Shown here piece after piece: positions 49,758 through 62,037 of a stretch of 64,000 nt of DNA (its first letter is position 1; each line of letters opens with the position of its first letter). Origin of the DNA: Brienomyrus brachyistius (taxonomy: Eukaryota; Chordata; Actinopteri; Osteoglossiformes; Mormyridae); the NCBI RefSeq assembly GCF_023856365.1, contig NW_026042413.1:186001-250000 (forward strand). The letters run 5' to 3'. The translations under genes and the position numbers were made by a program. The notes under the pieces were generated by a model that saw nothing but the letters and a program-made list of their open reading frames with translations, was not told the origin of the DNA and did not search any database.

Positions 49758-50926
49758 CACTGAACAAAAATATAAACGCAACACTTTTGTTTTTGCTCCC
49801 ATTTTTCATGAGATGGACTTAAAGATCTACAATTCATTCCAGATACACAATATTACCATTTCTCTCAAACATTTCTCACAAATCAGTCTAAATGTGTGAT
49901 AGTGAGCACTTCTGCTTTGCTGAGATAATCCATCCCACCTCACAGGTGTGCCACATCAAGATGCTGATCTGACATCATGGGTAGTGCACAGGTGTACCTT
50001 ATACTGCCCACAATAAAAGGCCACCCTGGAATGTGCAGTTTTGTCTCACAGCAAAATGCCACAGATGCCACAAGCATTGAGGGAGCGTGCAATTGGCATG
50101 CTGACAGCAGGAATGTCAACCAGATCTGTTGCTCGTGCATTGAATGTTCATTTCTCAACCATAAGCCGTCTCCAAAGGCGTTTCAGAGAATATGGCAGTA
50201 CATCCAACCGGCCTCACAACCGCAGACCACGTGTAACCACACCAGCCCAGGACCTCCACATCCAGCAGGTTCACCTCCAAGATCGTCTGAGACCAGCCAC
50301 TCAGACAGATAATGCACGGCCCCATGTTGCAAGGATCTGTACACAGTTCTTGGAAGCTGAAAATGTCCCAGTTCTTGCATGGCCAGCATACTCACCGGAC
50401 ATGTCACCCGTTGAGCATGTTTGGGATGTGCTTGACCGGCGTATACGACAGCGTGTACCAGTTCCCACTAATATCCAACAACTTCGCACAGCCATTGAAG
50501 AGGAGTGGACCAACATTCCACAGGCCACAATTGACAATCTGATAAACTCTATGCGAAGAAGATGTGTTGCATTGCATGAGGCAAATGGTGGTCACACCAG
50601 ATACTGACCGGTTCTGAGTCCCCAGACCCCCAATAAAGCAAAAAACTGCACATTCCAGGGTGGCCTTTTATTGTGGGCAGTATAAGGTACACCTGTGCAC
50701 TACCCATGATGTCAGATCAGCATCTTGATGTGGCACACCTGTGAGGTGGGATGGATTATCTCAGCAAAGCAGAAGTGCTCACTATCACACATTTAGACTG
50801 ATTTGTGAGAAATGTTTGAGAGAAATGGTAATATTGTGTATCTGGAATGAATTGTAGGTCTTTAAGTCCATCTCATGAAAAATGGGAGCAGAAACAAGAG
50901 TGTTGCGTTTATATTTTTGTTCAGTA
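49758..50926 (+). mobile_element. Tc1/mariner deletion derivative with ~285-bp inverted repeats
   Basis: The ends read (C/T)ACTGAACAAAAATATAAACG, with TA at 49756-49757 and 50927-50928 as the target duplication. The arms run inward almost perfectly to GAATGTGCAGTTTT on both sides (49758 to about 50040, and 50647 to 50926). Near identity of the arms argues for recent activity. The centre holds a shortened transposase gene. Confidence 0.88.
50056..50607 (+). CDS. Internally deleted Tc1 transposase, open frame kept
   Basis: From ATG 50056 the 183-residue product has the N-terminal helix-turn-helix DNA-binding region (ALRERAIGMLTAGMSTRSVA, then NVHFSTISRLQRRF) and an RPR linker. It then jumps at about residue 84 into the C-terminal half of the catalytic domain (DNARPHVA with the second Asp; WPAYSPDMSPVEHVWD with the Glu). 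The stretch with the first catalytic Asp, about 150-160 residues in the family, is missing. It cannot be an active transposase, but it keeps the DNA-binding part in frame. The start was chosen at MPQMPQ because upstream codons lie in the inverted repeat. Confidence 0.75.
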   Translation: MPQMPQALRERAIGMLTAGMSTRSVARALNVHFSTISRLQRRFREYGSTSNRPHNRRPRVTTPAQDLHIQQVHLQDRLRPATQTDNARPHVARICTQFLEAENVPVLAWPAYSPDMSPVEHVWDVLDRRIRQRVPVPTNIQQLRTAIEEEWTNIPQATIDNLINSMRRRCVALHEANGGHTRY

Positions 50927-50959
50927 TAGAATAAGCCCAGATTTTAACCTAAAAATTTT

Positions 50960-53315
50960 CCTCAAATGTTTATTCAGTGGAGATAAGTACAACCTCTAAA
51001 GATAGGCATACACCCGTTTTGGCAGTGTCTCCGGATCCCATGACAAATAATGCCTTCAGTACATCCTCCTCAACCCACACTGAAAGCAGAAGTGCTATGG
51101 GCTTTGCAAACGGTTTGCCGACATCACTCCTATACGTCCAATGATGACATTCACACCGTCTCCAGGGTGATGTTCCCTGACTCGCAGGGTCACTTGTGGT
51201 AAAGATAAAACCGCTTTTCTTGCGCGATTTGGACTCGCTCCATATATTAAAAGGGAGCTTCGTTGTCATGTTTGACGTAAGTATGAACAGGACCATCAAA
51301 AGAAAACAACTGGATGTGCATGTCAGGTATTGGGTGAATTATGAGAATGGCTCTCGAGTGCAGTCCTGGTTCTGGGATCACAGTACATGAGCCACTCCAC
51401 CGCTGAAGACTTACTGGAGAAGTTTAAGGTAAGCCATTCAATAACATTTAAACTCATTAACGAACCCATGATTTTTAAATATCCATGGTTTATCTTTACA
51501 TGTGTTTAAATGGGAGAACCATATTTATTGGTAAGCATATTTTAAAGATTTTATTGCTGCTTCATGGCTTTTGCTGCAAAAAAAATAGTTCATTGAGGAA
51601 ATAGAATGTTTAAGTGTTGTGTAGCAACATGTACAGCTGTTGTACAGGCAAAAACTCTGGCTCAGTCCAAAGGAGGTGGATATAGGAATGGCTGTCATCA
51701 AGGTGGGACTTCTGTGAATTCACTGGTATCTTTACATACAAATGTATCAAACAATTGTGAAGTAAAAAATATGTGAATAACATGGAGTTTGAGCTGGTTT
51801 GATATGTACAGCTGAGGTAGTGTTAACCTTGGGCTGAGTGTGCAGAAAGATTCTGGAAATTTGACAAACCATCTTTTTGTCAGAGACAGTCAGGAGCCAA
51901 AGGCAGTGGAAGTGACCTTGGTGTCCTTCAGATTAAAAAAAATTGCCAGATTGTGCTCTCAAAAATGTGCAAAAAGGCCTTGGATAAATGCCCTCTGAAG
52001 TACTCGATTGTACATGAGATGACGTGCTTGGACCCAAACAAAATGCACACCAGCCAGATAACTGCCAGCAGAAAAGGAGAAATCTCATGCAGAAGTTTGC
52101 GCAGGAGAATCGGTTGGCAGGCAGGATATCTGCTGGTAAATCATAGGATAAGAATAGGATAGTTCAGAATATTATTTTTAAATTATGCTTTTCTTTTTTC
52201 ACATCTAACTGAATCAGGGACGGATTACAAACCGGGTTAGCGGGGCCGCTGCCCAGGGGCCCTTGGGGTGCAGGGGGCCCGTGGGCCCCAAGCCCAAAAC
52301 AATTTGCAACGCTTATCAGCAATGTATTTTCGTTTGTCTATTTTAGAGGGCCTACATTCTTTGATCCTCTGCCTACAAGGTCCCCTGACCCTATAGGGAG
52401 GGTGTTTGGCTGCCAAGGGCCCTTGACTTGTGGTGGTTGTGGTGGTGGTGCAGGTGGTGGTGGTGGGGGGGGGCCTCGCGAACGTTTTACCCAGGGGCCC
52501 ACACAACCCATAATCCGTCCCTGAACTGAATAGTGTTAACACGTAGATTTTAGCAGTATTTAGAAGACCGACTCTTGGTGTTTGAAAAGAAGCATCAGCC
52601 CAGTTATATTTTCTTTGATGAGCCTAGAGATATCTCAAGATTAAATTAAAATGATTGCACATTTATGGTATCATAGGAAAATTGGGTTATAAATCACTTT
52701 CCTATTCTACATGTGATTCTGTGTATTGACATTGTTGATCTGCATCTAATCTACTGTAATTAATGTAATTACAGGTGATGCAATATCCCAGCAGTCTGAT
52801 AATCACCTGCACAATGAGGCAAAAGGCTTGGATTTTATATCCTTCATTCCTTCAGCACCATCCAAAGTTGATGTCTTTTTACATCAAAAAGTTAGTGGGC
52901 CTTATCCTGACCTCTGGATGTTCTGCAAGAACTTGCTGCTGCTGTCCTATGGGCAAGCCGAAGTGGAACGAATAGAGGTGGAGACCTGCAACTTATCAGA
53001 GGAAACAGTTGTTGCACAGAGGCTTATATGCGACCATGTCAGAGTGTGTGGGGGAGCAACCAAAGCGCCTCTGACCAAAGGTGAAAGATGAGCGAAAAGC
53101 AAAAAAGAAAACTTGAGGAACTCAAGAGGAAGAGAGTCTCACTGGAAAGTGTATGTGAGAGTTTACAAAAGGATGCTGAGCACATGGCAGAGGAAGCAGA
53201 GAGTGCTGCTGGAACCAAAAGGGCAACATTACTTACCAAGTCCAATACTCTGAGCCGACGAGCGAAGGAGGAGAAAGAGCAGTTGGTGGTCTTAAATGCA
53301 GATACTGAAGAATAG
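50960..53315 (+). pseudogene. Broken hAT-like transposase gene
   Basis: Scattered exon-like pieces appear in family order: an MFPDS motif near 51,167, GSFVVMFDVSMNRTIKRKQL at 51,253-51,312 with LDVHVRYWV, CPLKYSIVHEMTCLDPNKM at 51,990-52,050, and a C-terminal hAT-type dimerisation region (LWMFCKNLLLLSYGQAEVER) at 52,915-52,975. A coiled, basic tail follows to the stop at 53315. There are stops and frame changes between pieces, and the middle catalytic part is largely missing. A 309-bp MITE is inserted within it. Which hAT-like subfamily it belongs to is uncertain. Confidence 0.6.
52215..52523. mobile_element. hAT MITE with 8-bp target duplication
   Basis: The 309-bp element has perfect 13-bp ends CAGGGACGGATTA and further inverted similarity (GCCCAGGGGCCC). 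It is flanked by an exact 8-bp duplication AACTGAAT (52207-52214 and 52524-52531), the hAT hallmark. It has no open frame of interest. Confidence 0.9.
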
Positions 53316-54862
53316 GCTACTGAACTGTGACTCCTAACACATCAAGAGTGAATCGGTGGAAACAAAAATATTTAGGTTCTTTGCATTTTTGGAGTATTTT
53401 ACTTTCTGTGCCTGTTTGTACATTGTTCACAGCCATAATACTTTATAATTACAAGGTAGTTTTATGTTAGAGCTCTTGCTCCAATAAATATGTGCCTTGT
53501 AATTAACTAAATTCTAGGCTATTCAGTTTTTTTTGCCCTCGTGATGGTCGTGGGTTGTGAAAAAAGCCTTCTTCTTAGGGGTACCGCTGGGGCCAGCCGG
53601 GCGTATGTCGTGGCTTCAGTGAGTACTTATGTTTGTCATGCTGCCTGTGTACTTTATAGCGGCACAACATATTTCTGCAAATTGCATGCGTCAAATTGTC
53701 TGTCTCTCTTAAAAAATATGAAGTGTCACCAAAATTTTAAACGGGGAATCAATCTCAATGAAAAATATTCGTCAAGTAACGTTTCTAAAATAATATAGAC
53801 ATACTAATAATTATATATTAATAAATCGGATGAACGATGCATCCCAAATTGTATCCGCTGCGCACTTCTTAATCAGGGCAATCGCATCGTGGAGGTTTCT
53901 GCAGACGCCCAAAAAGACTTACTTAAGAAAACTGTTGCATGATAATTTGTACCATTTTCAAGGGTGGGGGGCGTGCAGTAGATGCCCCCTTTATTTTTGT
54001 GCTTCTGCCGTTCAAACCGAGCAGCACTGAGTTTGTCATGGCACCTGACGCCAAATCTACTGCTTAGCTGCTACAGACAGAACTATCTTCAAATCACCAC
54101 TAGGGGGTGTCAATGCTGCAGCTTCGTTCTATGGTTGATCTTTTTCAAAGACAGTTTTTTTTCTCTCTCTCCACATAATCAACTTAACTGATTAGCGTGC
54201 TTTCATAGTAATGGTTTTTAATCCGTGTTAATCTTCTGAACAATGACTAGTAAAGGTTCTATGAGGTTGTCCTACTTACTATGGATTTTAAGTTTTTTAT
54301 CAAGGTGTTAAAACGTACCACAGTTGCCAGTCCTGTGTTTTATGTCTAGCAATTTGTACAGTTTCTTCAGTATAAACACATGCCATGATCTGTGAGAATC
54401 TCCTCCAGAACTCTGCATTTCCTCAAGATCTTTTTGTAATATTGCATCATGGCACTGCTCAGAACAACACAGATGGTGCATAACAACACAAGGGAGTACA
54501 AGACAACATGGTGCAGAAACAGTGCGATACAAAGCAGGACAAAACTGGATGATACGTGGTCAGTGGTGGATAAAGTGCAGTAACAGCTGTACAGTGCAGC
54601 TGCCGTGGAAATGACTGTTACAGGGGATGCAAAAGCTGCAGGTTTGAATTGTTTGGCGAATGAAGCTGTTCATGAATCTGCTAGTCAGTGTTTGTGGATG
54701 GTGGTCAGAGTCCTGGATTATAGACTGAACCTTGTTACTGTGGCAGTTAAAGTACAGCTGGTCAATGGAGGGCAGTTCAGTGCGAATGATGTTCTTAACA
54801 GACTTCGCAATGTACTGCCTTCCTGTCATGTGGCTCCACCATACCATAGTACTACTGTAAGA
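53316..54862. other. No gene seen; one CTCF-like motif
   Basis: There is no recognised coding similarity. CCACTAGGGGGTG at 54097-54109 fits the CTCF core. Sequence at 54,400-54,760 resembles fish LINE flank text but is not assignable. Confidence 0.35.
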
Positions 54863-55090
54863 ACTAGGGATGTAACAATACATTCAACTCACCATTTGAT
54901 ACGATTCACGATTCTGAGTTCACGATACAATTTTCTAATTTTTTGCAGAATGAGCTGCAGACAAATATATTCAAAAATATTCTTATATTTATCTTTCTGA
55001 ACTGTTGACACTGTTGTGAACAGTGCAACTGAATTTGAATAAAATACTGTTGAAAAAAATCCCAAATCAAAATAAGTAAATAAAAAAAAA
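54863..55090 (+). mobile_element. DNA-transposon fragment (AGGGATGTAACAATAC type)
   Basis: AGGGATGTAACAATACATTC followed by repeats of CGATTCACGATTCTGAGTTC-like sequence matches a common vertebrate nonautonomous DNA-transposon end, probably hAT-related. The other end was not found, so the boundaries are approximate. Confidence 0.5.
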
Positions 55091-55329
55091 ATAAATCAAA
55101 TAAATAAGCTAAGGTTTGCATGTGCAGCTTTTTAGCGTGCTTTGCCCTTTTAATAATCTTCACTCAGCTCACGGTGGTGCCAGTGGACCTGTTTGTGTAT
55201 GTTATCAGTCTATTACAATGTTTGCATGCAGTTTATGTCTTGTCTGTGCTTTTCTCGCTGTTTCCTCCTCGTTTGTGATTACCGGAAAGCTAATATGCTG
55301 CCACACCGCCAATTGAAGATCGGGGGGTG

Positions 55330-55626
55330 CGTCCATCCATCCATTTTCTGAAACCACTTAATCCCAACTGGGATCGCGGGGGAGACCGGAGCCTATCCCG
55401 GGAACAAGGGGCGCAGACAGGAACCAAGCCCAGGCAGTCACCTACACACCGCAGGTCGCACACACTCACACAACTACAGGGCCAATTTAGACTCACCAGT
55501 CAACCTATCCTGCATGCTTTTGGACCGTGGGAGGAACCTGGAGTCCCCGGCGAAAACGGGGAGAGCATGCGAACTCCACACAGAAAGGGCCCTGGACCGA
55601 AGCCAGCACTAACCACTGTGCCGTCC
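55330..55626 (-). mobile_element. Diverged V-SINE-like element
   Basis: In reverse it has the tRNA-like head (ACTGTGCC...CCAGC), the body motif for GTGTGGAGTTCGCATGCTCT and a (GGAT)n end (CCATCCATCC on plus at 55333). It is much more diverged than the other SINEs here. Confidence 0.7.
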
Positions 55627-56207
55627 TCAGTTTCAAATTCATTCATCATCTCGCGTTCGCTCAAAACCAAAAACTGACGTACGATGTCGACGTGATACGC
55701 AGTGACATCTGACGTCAAACTCACATTGTGAAATCAAATGTAATATTACACCAGTTTTTCTGTTAAAGTACTGTGAAGTACTCCTACAATAGTGATTCAT
55801 TTTCCACATCAGCCGGTTTAAATCTTCATGCATTTGCACCGATTTTTAACTGATTTGTGATTCATCATTACATGCCAGGGCCAGCAGCTCTGCATGGCTC
55901 GACCCTCATAAACATTCTCCACACATGCTGTTCAGGCAGTGGCCACAGAAATTCCCCCAGTGAACTTTATGCTTTCTGTCGGAGAGTATGCTGTGTTCTG
56001 GCCTTAAACCCTGCATACTACTTTGCAGACTTTGATCCTCTTAACAACAATTGGCATTTCTGGTGGCTGAATATCCATCCATCCGTCATCCAACTGCATG
56101 CTTAAAAGCTGTGAATAATAGTAATAATTCTTAAAATTGCAACTATCTAGAATTTCAGCCTAGTTACTCAGCTAAATTACTATTTAAACCTAGAATAATT
56201 TCTATAA

Positions 56208-56563
56208 GGGGCGGCATGGTGGTGCAGTGGTTAGCACTGTCGCCTCACACCTCTGGGACCCGGGTTCGTGTCTCCGCCTGGGTCACATGTGTGTGGAGTT
56301 TGCATGTTCTCCCCATGTCGTTGTGGGGTTTCCTCTGGGTACTCCGGTTTCCCCCCACAGTCCAAAAACATGCTGGGGCTAATTGGAGTTGCTGAATTGC
56401 CCGTAGGTGTGTGTGTGTGAGTGGATGGTGTGTGAGTGTGCCCTGCGATGGGCTGGCCCCCCATCCTGGGTTGTTCCCTGCCTCGTGCCCATTGATTCTG
56501 GGATAGGCTCCGGACCCCCCGCGACCCAATAGGATAAGCGGTTTGGAAAATGGATGGATGGAT
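56208..56563 (+). mobile_element. Full-length V-SINE/DANA-like SINE
   Basis: Same family as 24038-24395, with the complete tRNA head, body and (GGAT)n tail. A 10-bp target duplication AATTTCTATA lies at 56197-56206 and 56564-56573. Confidence 0.9.
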
Positions 56564-57027
56564 AATTTCTATATGTGTGATAGAATCAAAAAATATTTTG
56601 TTTTACATATAAATCTTCACAAGGTGTATTACACATGGTATTCCCCAGACACCGCCACCCCAACAGATGCTTTGTTTGTTAAGACAATAGCTCAGAAAGT
56701 GGTTGATCGATCTTTTGCAGCTTTTACCAAGGTTTGTACAAGCCAAAATTAAATTTTGAAACGGATCCCTGCCACACCCTGCCCTCCTGAACCTCCCGTT
56801 TCCTCCCTAGTGTGGTATAACGTGCCATGCCTGTTCCGCGTTTGTTTTACCTCTCCTTCCTGCCCTTGTGTTACTCATTTCAGGTGCCTCTAGTTTGCTC
56901 CCTGCTTAGCCTTGTATAAATGTGCTTCTCAGTCCTGCCTTTAATGTTGCTGCTGCTGTTTGCCTGTGTGTTCTTCCCTGCTTATGATTCCCCCGTGATC
57001 CAGTTGTGATCCAGTTGTCTTCATATC

Positions 57028-59793
57028 ATGTATTCAACTCTACTGCCTCAGTCCAGTATTATCTCTGACCATCATCTTATTGCGTTCAATATTTCCCTTG
57101 CTCAAAATATTAGCCCCCCGACTCGCTTCTATATGCCAAACGTACAATCACGTCAAATACAGCAAGTAACTTTATCGATAACCTCCCTGAGCTATCGTTT
57201 TCAACCAAACTAATGTCGAATTCTGCTGAACTTGATAGCATTACGGATTATTTAGCATCTATGCTTAATTCCACTAGAGAAAATTGCTCAGTTAAAAATA
57301 AAAAAGGTTGTACGAGGTTTACTTTGGGCCTCCGCCGATGCCACCCATTGTCTTACCATGTGAGCGTCTCAGGGACTATGCCCGGTGCCTAGGAACATAG
57401 TGTGTACGCCCCTCAGAGGGTAGACCGGTACCTGTCATCAGCGTGTGCGAACTCCAGAGGTGTAGTTTTGGTATCCACCTAACTTAACTTGGGCAGTCAA
57501 GTTTGGGACCCGGATAAATAAATGGGATTTAACCCAGAGGCTGCAAGATAGTATTTACCACCATAGTCCTAATAAGGATAGAAGTCCAATCTGGAAAGTT
57601 TATGAAGAAGTTAGCAAATCAGACAGTCATAAAGTAATCGAAACAACATTTATTAAAAATACTACAATATACAATTATTGACATGTGGACACATACTTGT
57701 AAATACATTTGGACAAATACAATATTAAACAATCACATTCCTCAGCTGAGAGTGAACAAAGTTCTGTGGAAAGTATCTGACTACAGATAGACTTTCACCC
57801 AGTTCTCTGCGGGAGCTCTGATTACAGAGTGACTCCCCGACTACTTCTGAAGCCCTTCCTTAAGTATCCAGACCAGGTGATGGCATGTTTCTGAAGACTG
57901 ACTAATTTCGGTCAATGGTTAATTTTAGGGGCATTGCTGACCTTGGTTCTCAAGTCCCCAGCCAATCAGATCACTTTAGGGGGTGGTTGTAATTCCCTTG
58001 TTCTACCATGAGAGAATCTCTCTCAGTTTGGTGGGTTGAGCCGAAGTTTCTGTATTTCTCTTAGGAAAAGCTATACTGCCTTAAATCTGAGAGTATAATA
58101 CTCCTCGTCTCATGCCTATTCAAACGAGACCAAACATGCGTGTATTTGTCCCTAACATCTATGTGTGCTGAGTTATCCTGTTTATAGTGGAAAAGGTGTC
58201 TGTGTCTGGAGGCTGACAGCTGTTGTTGCTGTGGATTGATTGTGGAACTCTGGTCACTCCGGGGGTGAAAGGTCTTGCTTTTTCTGTGCTGCTCCAGTTA
58301 TTCCTATATTCCCGGCAGGCCTTTGCCTTCCTTAAAAGGGGTGGTTTGACGAGTTGAGTCCAGTCTTGCCTGGGCCAGCGGAGCTCTGAAATAGACTGAT
58401 GCAGGCTGATCAGAGTTGGGGCCTGCAGGACCTATAAGTTTTATGTCCTTACAGAATGTAAGTGGCATCATACTAAACTAGTGGTGTTCGAACTAGCATG
58501 GAAAGAGGCTATGGGTAGCTACAAAAAGGCTCTTAGTGCCGCCAAATCATCTAGTATCTATCAGAACTAATTGAAATAAACAAAAATAATCCTAGATTCC
58601 TATTTACTATGGTGTCCAAGCTGACTAATAACCAGACCACTGGTTATTTTCCAGTGACGACTTTATGAAACTTTTTGACCAAAAATATGCTCAATTAAAC
58701 AGAACATTTTGAATATTGAATATTGGTTAACCAGTCAGAACTGATGTACTTAATTTTATCTTCAAATTCATCTACTTGTATGCTAGACCCTGTTCCATCA
58801 AAATTATTCAGCGATGCTCCCAGCATTGATTGAACCGCTACTAGCAATAGTTAAACTAAAACATATAATCATATTACCCCAATTTTATCTTCACTGCACT
58901 GGCTGCCAGTTAGATTTCGTGTTGACTACAAAACACTGCTCTTAACCTATAAAGCTGTAAATGGTCTTGCACCGCAGTATGTGAGTGACCTCATTTGCGT
59001 TCCGAATCATACACTTAGATGACGAGATGGAGGTATTCTATCCGTACCCAGAATAAAGAACATTACCTTTGGGGGAAGAGCATTTGCTCATAAAGCACCA
59101 CAGCTATGGAATAAACTTCCTATTAGTGTTCGGAACTCAGACACAATCTCTGCTTTTAAGTCAAGGCTTAAGATGTACCTCTTTCGCCAGTCTTTTGGAT
59201 AGTTAAATCTTCTTTTCTAAGGTGAATGGGAAATCTGGAGGTTCATAGTTATTTGAGATTGAAGGGGAAAGGGGGGATTGGTGCTGTCGTCCTGCCACTC
59301 TCGCCGATCACTTAAGCTGTGGATGGGAGGTGGCTTGACGCCAAAACCTCTGTAAACCCTCATGCCTGTGCTTCCTTCCAGGTCACTCTTTTAGGCAGGC
59401 TGTCATAGTTGCTTTAGTCCTGCCGGTTAGGTGTAGGGCAATAACTCTTCTCCATCTTCTCTTTTTCGAGCTGATACCGAGCCGACTACACCGTGTGAAC
59501 CCGCACCTGGACTCCTGGATATAACTACATGAAACCAACTGGGACTTTATAACTATATGAACTCTAATGAATGTCAATGTAAATGCAGTTTCATGCTCCT
59601 TGGTCGCCCAGAGGAGGATGGGGTCCCCTTCTGAGTCTAGGTTCCACTCAAGGTTTCTTCCTGCTAGAGGGAGTTTCCTTGCCACTGTCGCCTCAGGCTT
59701 GCTTGGTGGGGTTCTGGCCGGTTAAATGTAAAGTGCTTTGTGACAATGCATGTCGTTAAAAGCGCTATATAAATAAAATTGAATTGAATTGAA
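57028..59793 (+). pseudogene. L2-type LINE, interrupted
   Basis: The endonuclease end (SDHHLIAFNISL) lies at 57,070-57,105. After an insertion at about 57,306-58,453 the linker resumes (LAWKEAMGSYKKALSAAK), and the RT C-terminal region reads HWLPVRFRVDYKTLLLTYKA and PQLWNKLPISVRNSD to the stop at 59201. Most of the catalytic RT core is missing. The 3' UTR ends in ATTGA repeats (59778-59793), typical of L2-like fish LINEs. Confidence 0.75.
57306..58453. mobile_element. ~1.15-kb unclassified insertion in the L2 LINE
   Basis: The LINE reading breaks at 57,306 and resumes at about 58,454. The insert can be framed as TG...CA (TTGTACGAGG to CTTACA), like a solo LTR, but I found no matching target duplication and no coding region. 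Confidence 0.45.
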
Positions 59794-59849
59794 GTGCTTC
59801 CTCAGATTCATTTTTAAATGTTCTCCAGCTAATTTCCACTATGGCCACG

Positions 59850-61400
59850 AGTTCTAGTATTTTAAATTAATATTGAAATGGTCATTTGGCTGAACAGCAT
59901 CCCGACCTGTTAGAATCTTATATACCTGGATCATGTCCCCCCATAGTCTCCTTTGCTTGAGGCTAAACAGATTCAGCTCAGCGAACCTCTCCTCATAAGA
60001 CATTCCTCTAAGTGCAGGAATCATTCTAGTCATCCTACGTTGCACCTTTTCCAAGGCAGCAATGTCCTTCTGAAGGTATGGTGACCAAACCTGCACACAG
60101 TATTCTAGGTGGGATCTTACCAAGGAATTATATAATCGTAGCATCACTTCTCTTGACTTACATCTCTAGGTGTGTGGAGTTTAATCCAACATCCTTTTGC
60201 CTTTTTTTAATGCTTCCCCACACTGGCAAGAGTGGGACATGGAAGTATCAACATACACACCGAGATCTTTCTCGTAATCAGCTACCTTTATTTCAGTGGA
60301 ACCCATAAAATATCTGTACTTTACTATATTTACTATATTTCTGCTCCCTGCATGGATTACCTTATATTTATCTATGTTAAATTTCATCTGCCACGTATGA
60401 GCCCAGTCGCTAATTAAATCCAGATCCTGTTGTAGCCTCTCTGGACATGAGACATGATCTAACATCAATCAGAAGATACCACACCAGCAGATAATGATTT
60501 CTGGAATAGTAAAGTTAAAGGTTGGCTAATAATACCCCTCATCTCTTTTAAAACTATAGATAAGATGCCATCAGGGCCTTGCGATTTATTTATTTTGAGC
60601 TTAGCTAGGCTTTGTACCACATCAGCCTCAGTTATACATATATTGGTCATAGACATCGTTGTATTTGTACTAAATGGTGGTAAGCTATTCTACTGTGAAC
60701 AGCCATTGTAAAATAATCATTAAACTCATTTATATCAATTTCATTTTCAATTATAAGGCCCTTACTATCCTGCAAATGAGTGATTTTCAGCTTTTAGAGC
60801 TCTTTCGGAGTTAAAATATTGGAAGAAACTTTTAACGTCATCCTTATAACTGTTATTAACTAAACCTGTAGACGTAGATACTCCTGCTTTATTTTGAAAT
60901 CATTAGTTAATTTCCATTTGTGGAAGAAAGCCCTTTTGCTCCTGACTTTATTCTTAATTTTCGTAGTAAACCACCTGTGACATCGCGTGCTGGACGAACA
61001 GGCAGGAAGCGAGGAATCAAGGATCCGGGAAACGGAGAGTCGGGAATGAGGGTTTATTGATGAAAACAGGTACCAACAGCGAGAGATTTCAATGACAGGA
61101 CTGGGGAAACAGACTTGAATGTGGACTAAATACACAGGACTACTCAAACTGACAGAAAACAGCTGGTTACAATCGGGGCAGCACACATGGTTAATGAGGG
61201 GGCGTGGCACACACGAGGATCGTACAAGCAGGTCATGACACCAGCTTGGTTGCAGTTTCCTAGATTTAGTTTTTCTGGAAACGGGTATGAAGTTCTTTTG
61301 CACTTGCAACAATGTGCTTTTAAAAAATTCCCATGCCTCTTCCACAGTATTGCTATTTAACTCCATCCGATTTACAGTTTCTAGTTTCAGTCTCATACCA
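59850..61400 (-). pseudogene. CR1/Rex1-type LINE remnant
   Basis: Minus-strand frames in order: a linker (EEAWEFFKSTLLQVQKNF), RT start (LAKLKINKSQGPDGI at about 60,600), then RLQQDLDLISDWAHTWQMKF, DYEKDLGVYVD and the C-terminal LEYCVQVWSPYLQKDIAALE with VQRRMTRMIPALRGMSYEER. The RT core between them is partly lost and there are several stops. A 265-bp insertion lies in the linker. Confidence 0.75.
60976..61240. mobile_element. 265-bp TG...CA insertion in the CR1/Rex1 LINE
   Basis: It separates codons KLQPSW from WFTTKIKNK on the minus strand. The ends are TGTGACATCG and GGTCATGACA, with weak inverted similarity (TGTGACAT and TGTCATGAC). The flanks CCACC and CCAGC might be a degraded 5-bp target duplication. 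It could be a short solo LTR. Confidence 0.5.
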
Positions 61401-61519
61401 TTGAATTACCCTTCCTAACATTGTATACTTTTGTTTTGGACTTGGTTGAAGACTCAGGCAGCAGGAGTTGCCCCAACGTTGGTATGTCCTTATCCATAAG
61501 GGGGAGTAAACGTTCTGGT

Positions 61520-62037
61520 TTCCCGACCTTATAGATGAAGGAGTTGGGGGATGTTGCCAGTGACCTGCCGGATTCCAGGCAGAACAGGCCTCGCTATGCC
61601 ACAGCCCTTCAGAGACTGGGCCTTCCGTGCAGAACCTCTGCATCCAAATTAGACCAGTTGTTTAACAAAACCCTAAAATGGGGTTATTTTTCACATGGAA
61701 CGGGACTTTGATTCAACAACCCATTACTTAGTTGCGGCAAGTACCCAATATCAAGTATAGCTGCAAAGAATCTGCCAGAGATTTTCAGAGAAGTTCCCCA
61801 GATGCATGGACTGGACTAAGGTGCGTCAGATTAAACAGGAGCCTGGTAAATTCTGTGAGCCCCACGCCAAGTGACTGATGGAAACATACTCCAGCTACAG
61901 TGAGATGGACCCTCCAGCGGACCGAGAGTGGGATTCCCTCTGGGAGCGACAACTCGTGCAGTTGCTGGTGGATGAGCTGCAAACAGACATCAAGAAGGAC
62001 TTCCAACCTCACAATCATTTACCAAACCACTTCAGGT
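61520..62037 (+). pseudogene. Gag-like remnant of a retroelement
   Basis: Plus-strand pieces with stops include VRQIKQEPGKFCEPHAK and LWERQLVQLLVDEL, which look like the capsid part of a retroviral or LTR-retrotransposon Gag. The segment stops at CTTCAG|gtaact, where repeat R1 begins, so the join may be a splice donor or an insertion boundary. It has no open reading frame across its length. Confidence 0.4.

Noticed and set aside
52237..52542. Minus-strand frame of 101 residues
   Set aside because: It lies inside the 309-bp MITE and reflects its GC-rich repeats.
54605..55000. 131-residue plus-strand frame
   Set aside because: It runs into a DNA-transposon end and shows no recognisable domain.
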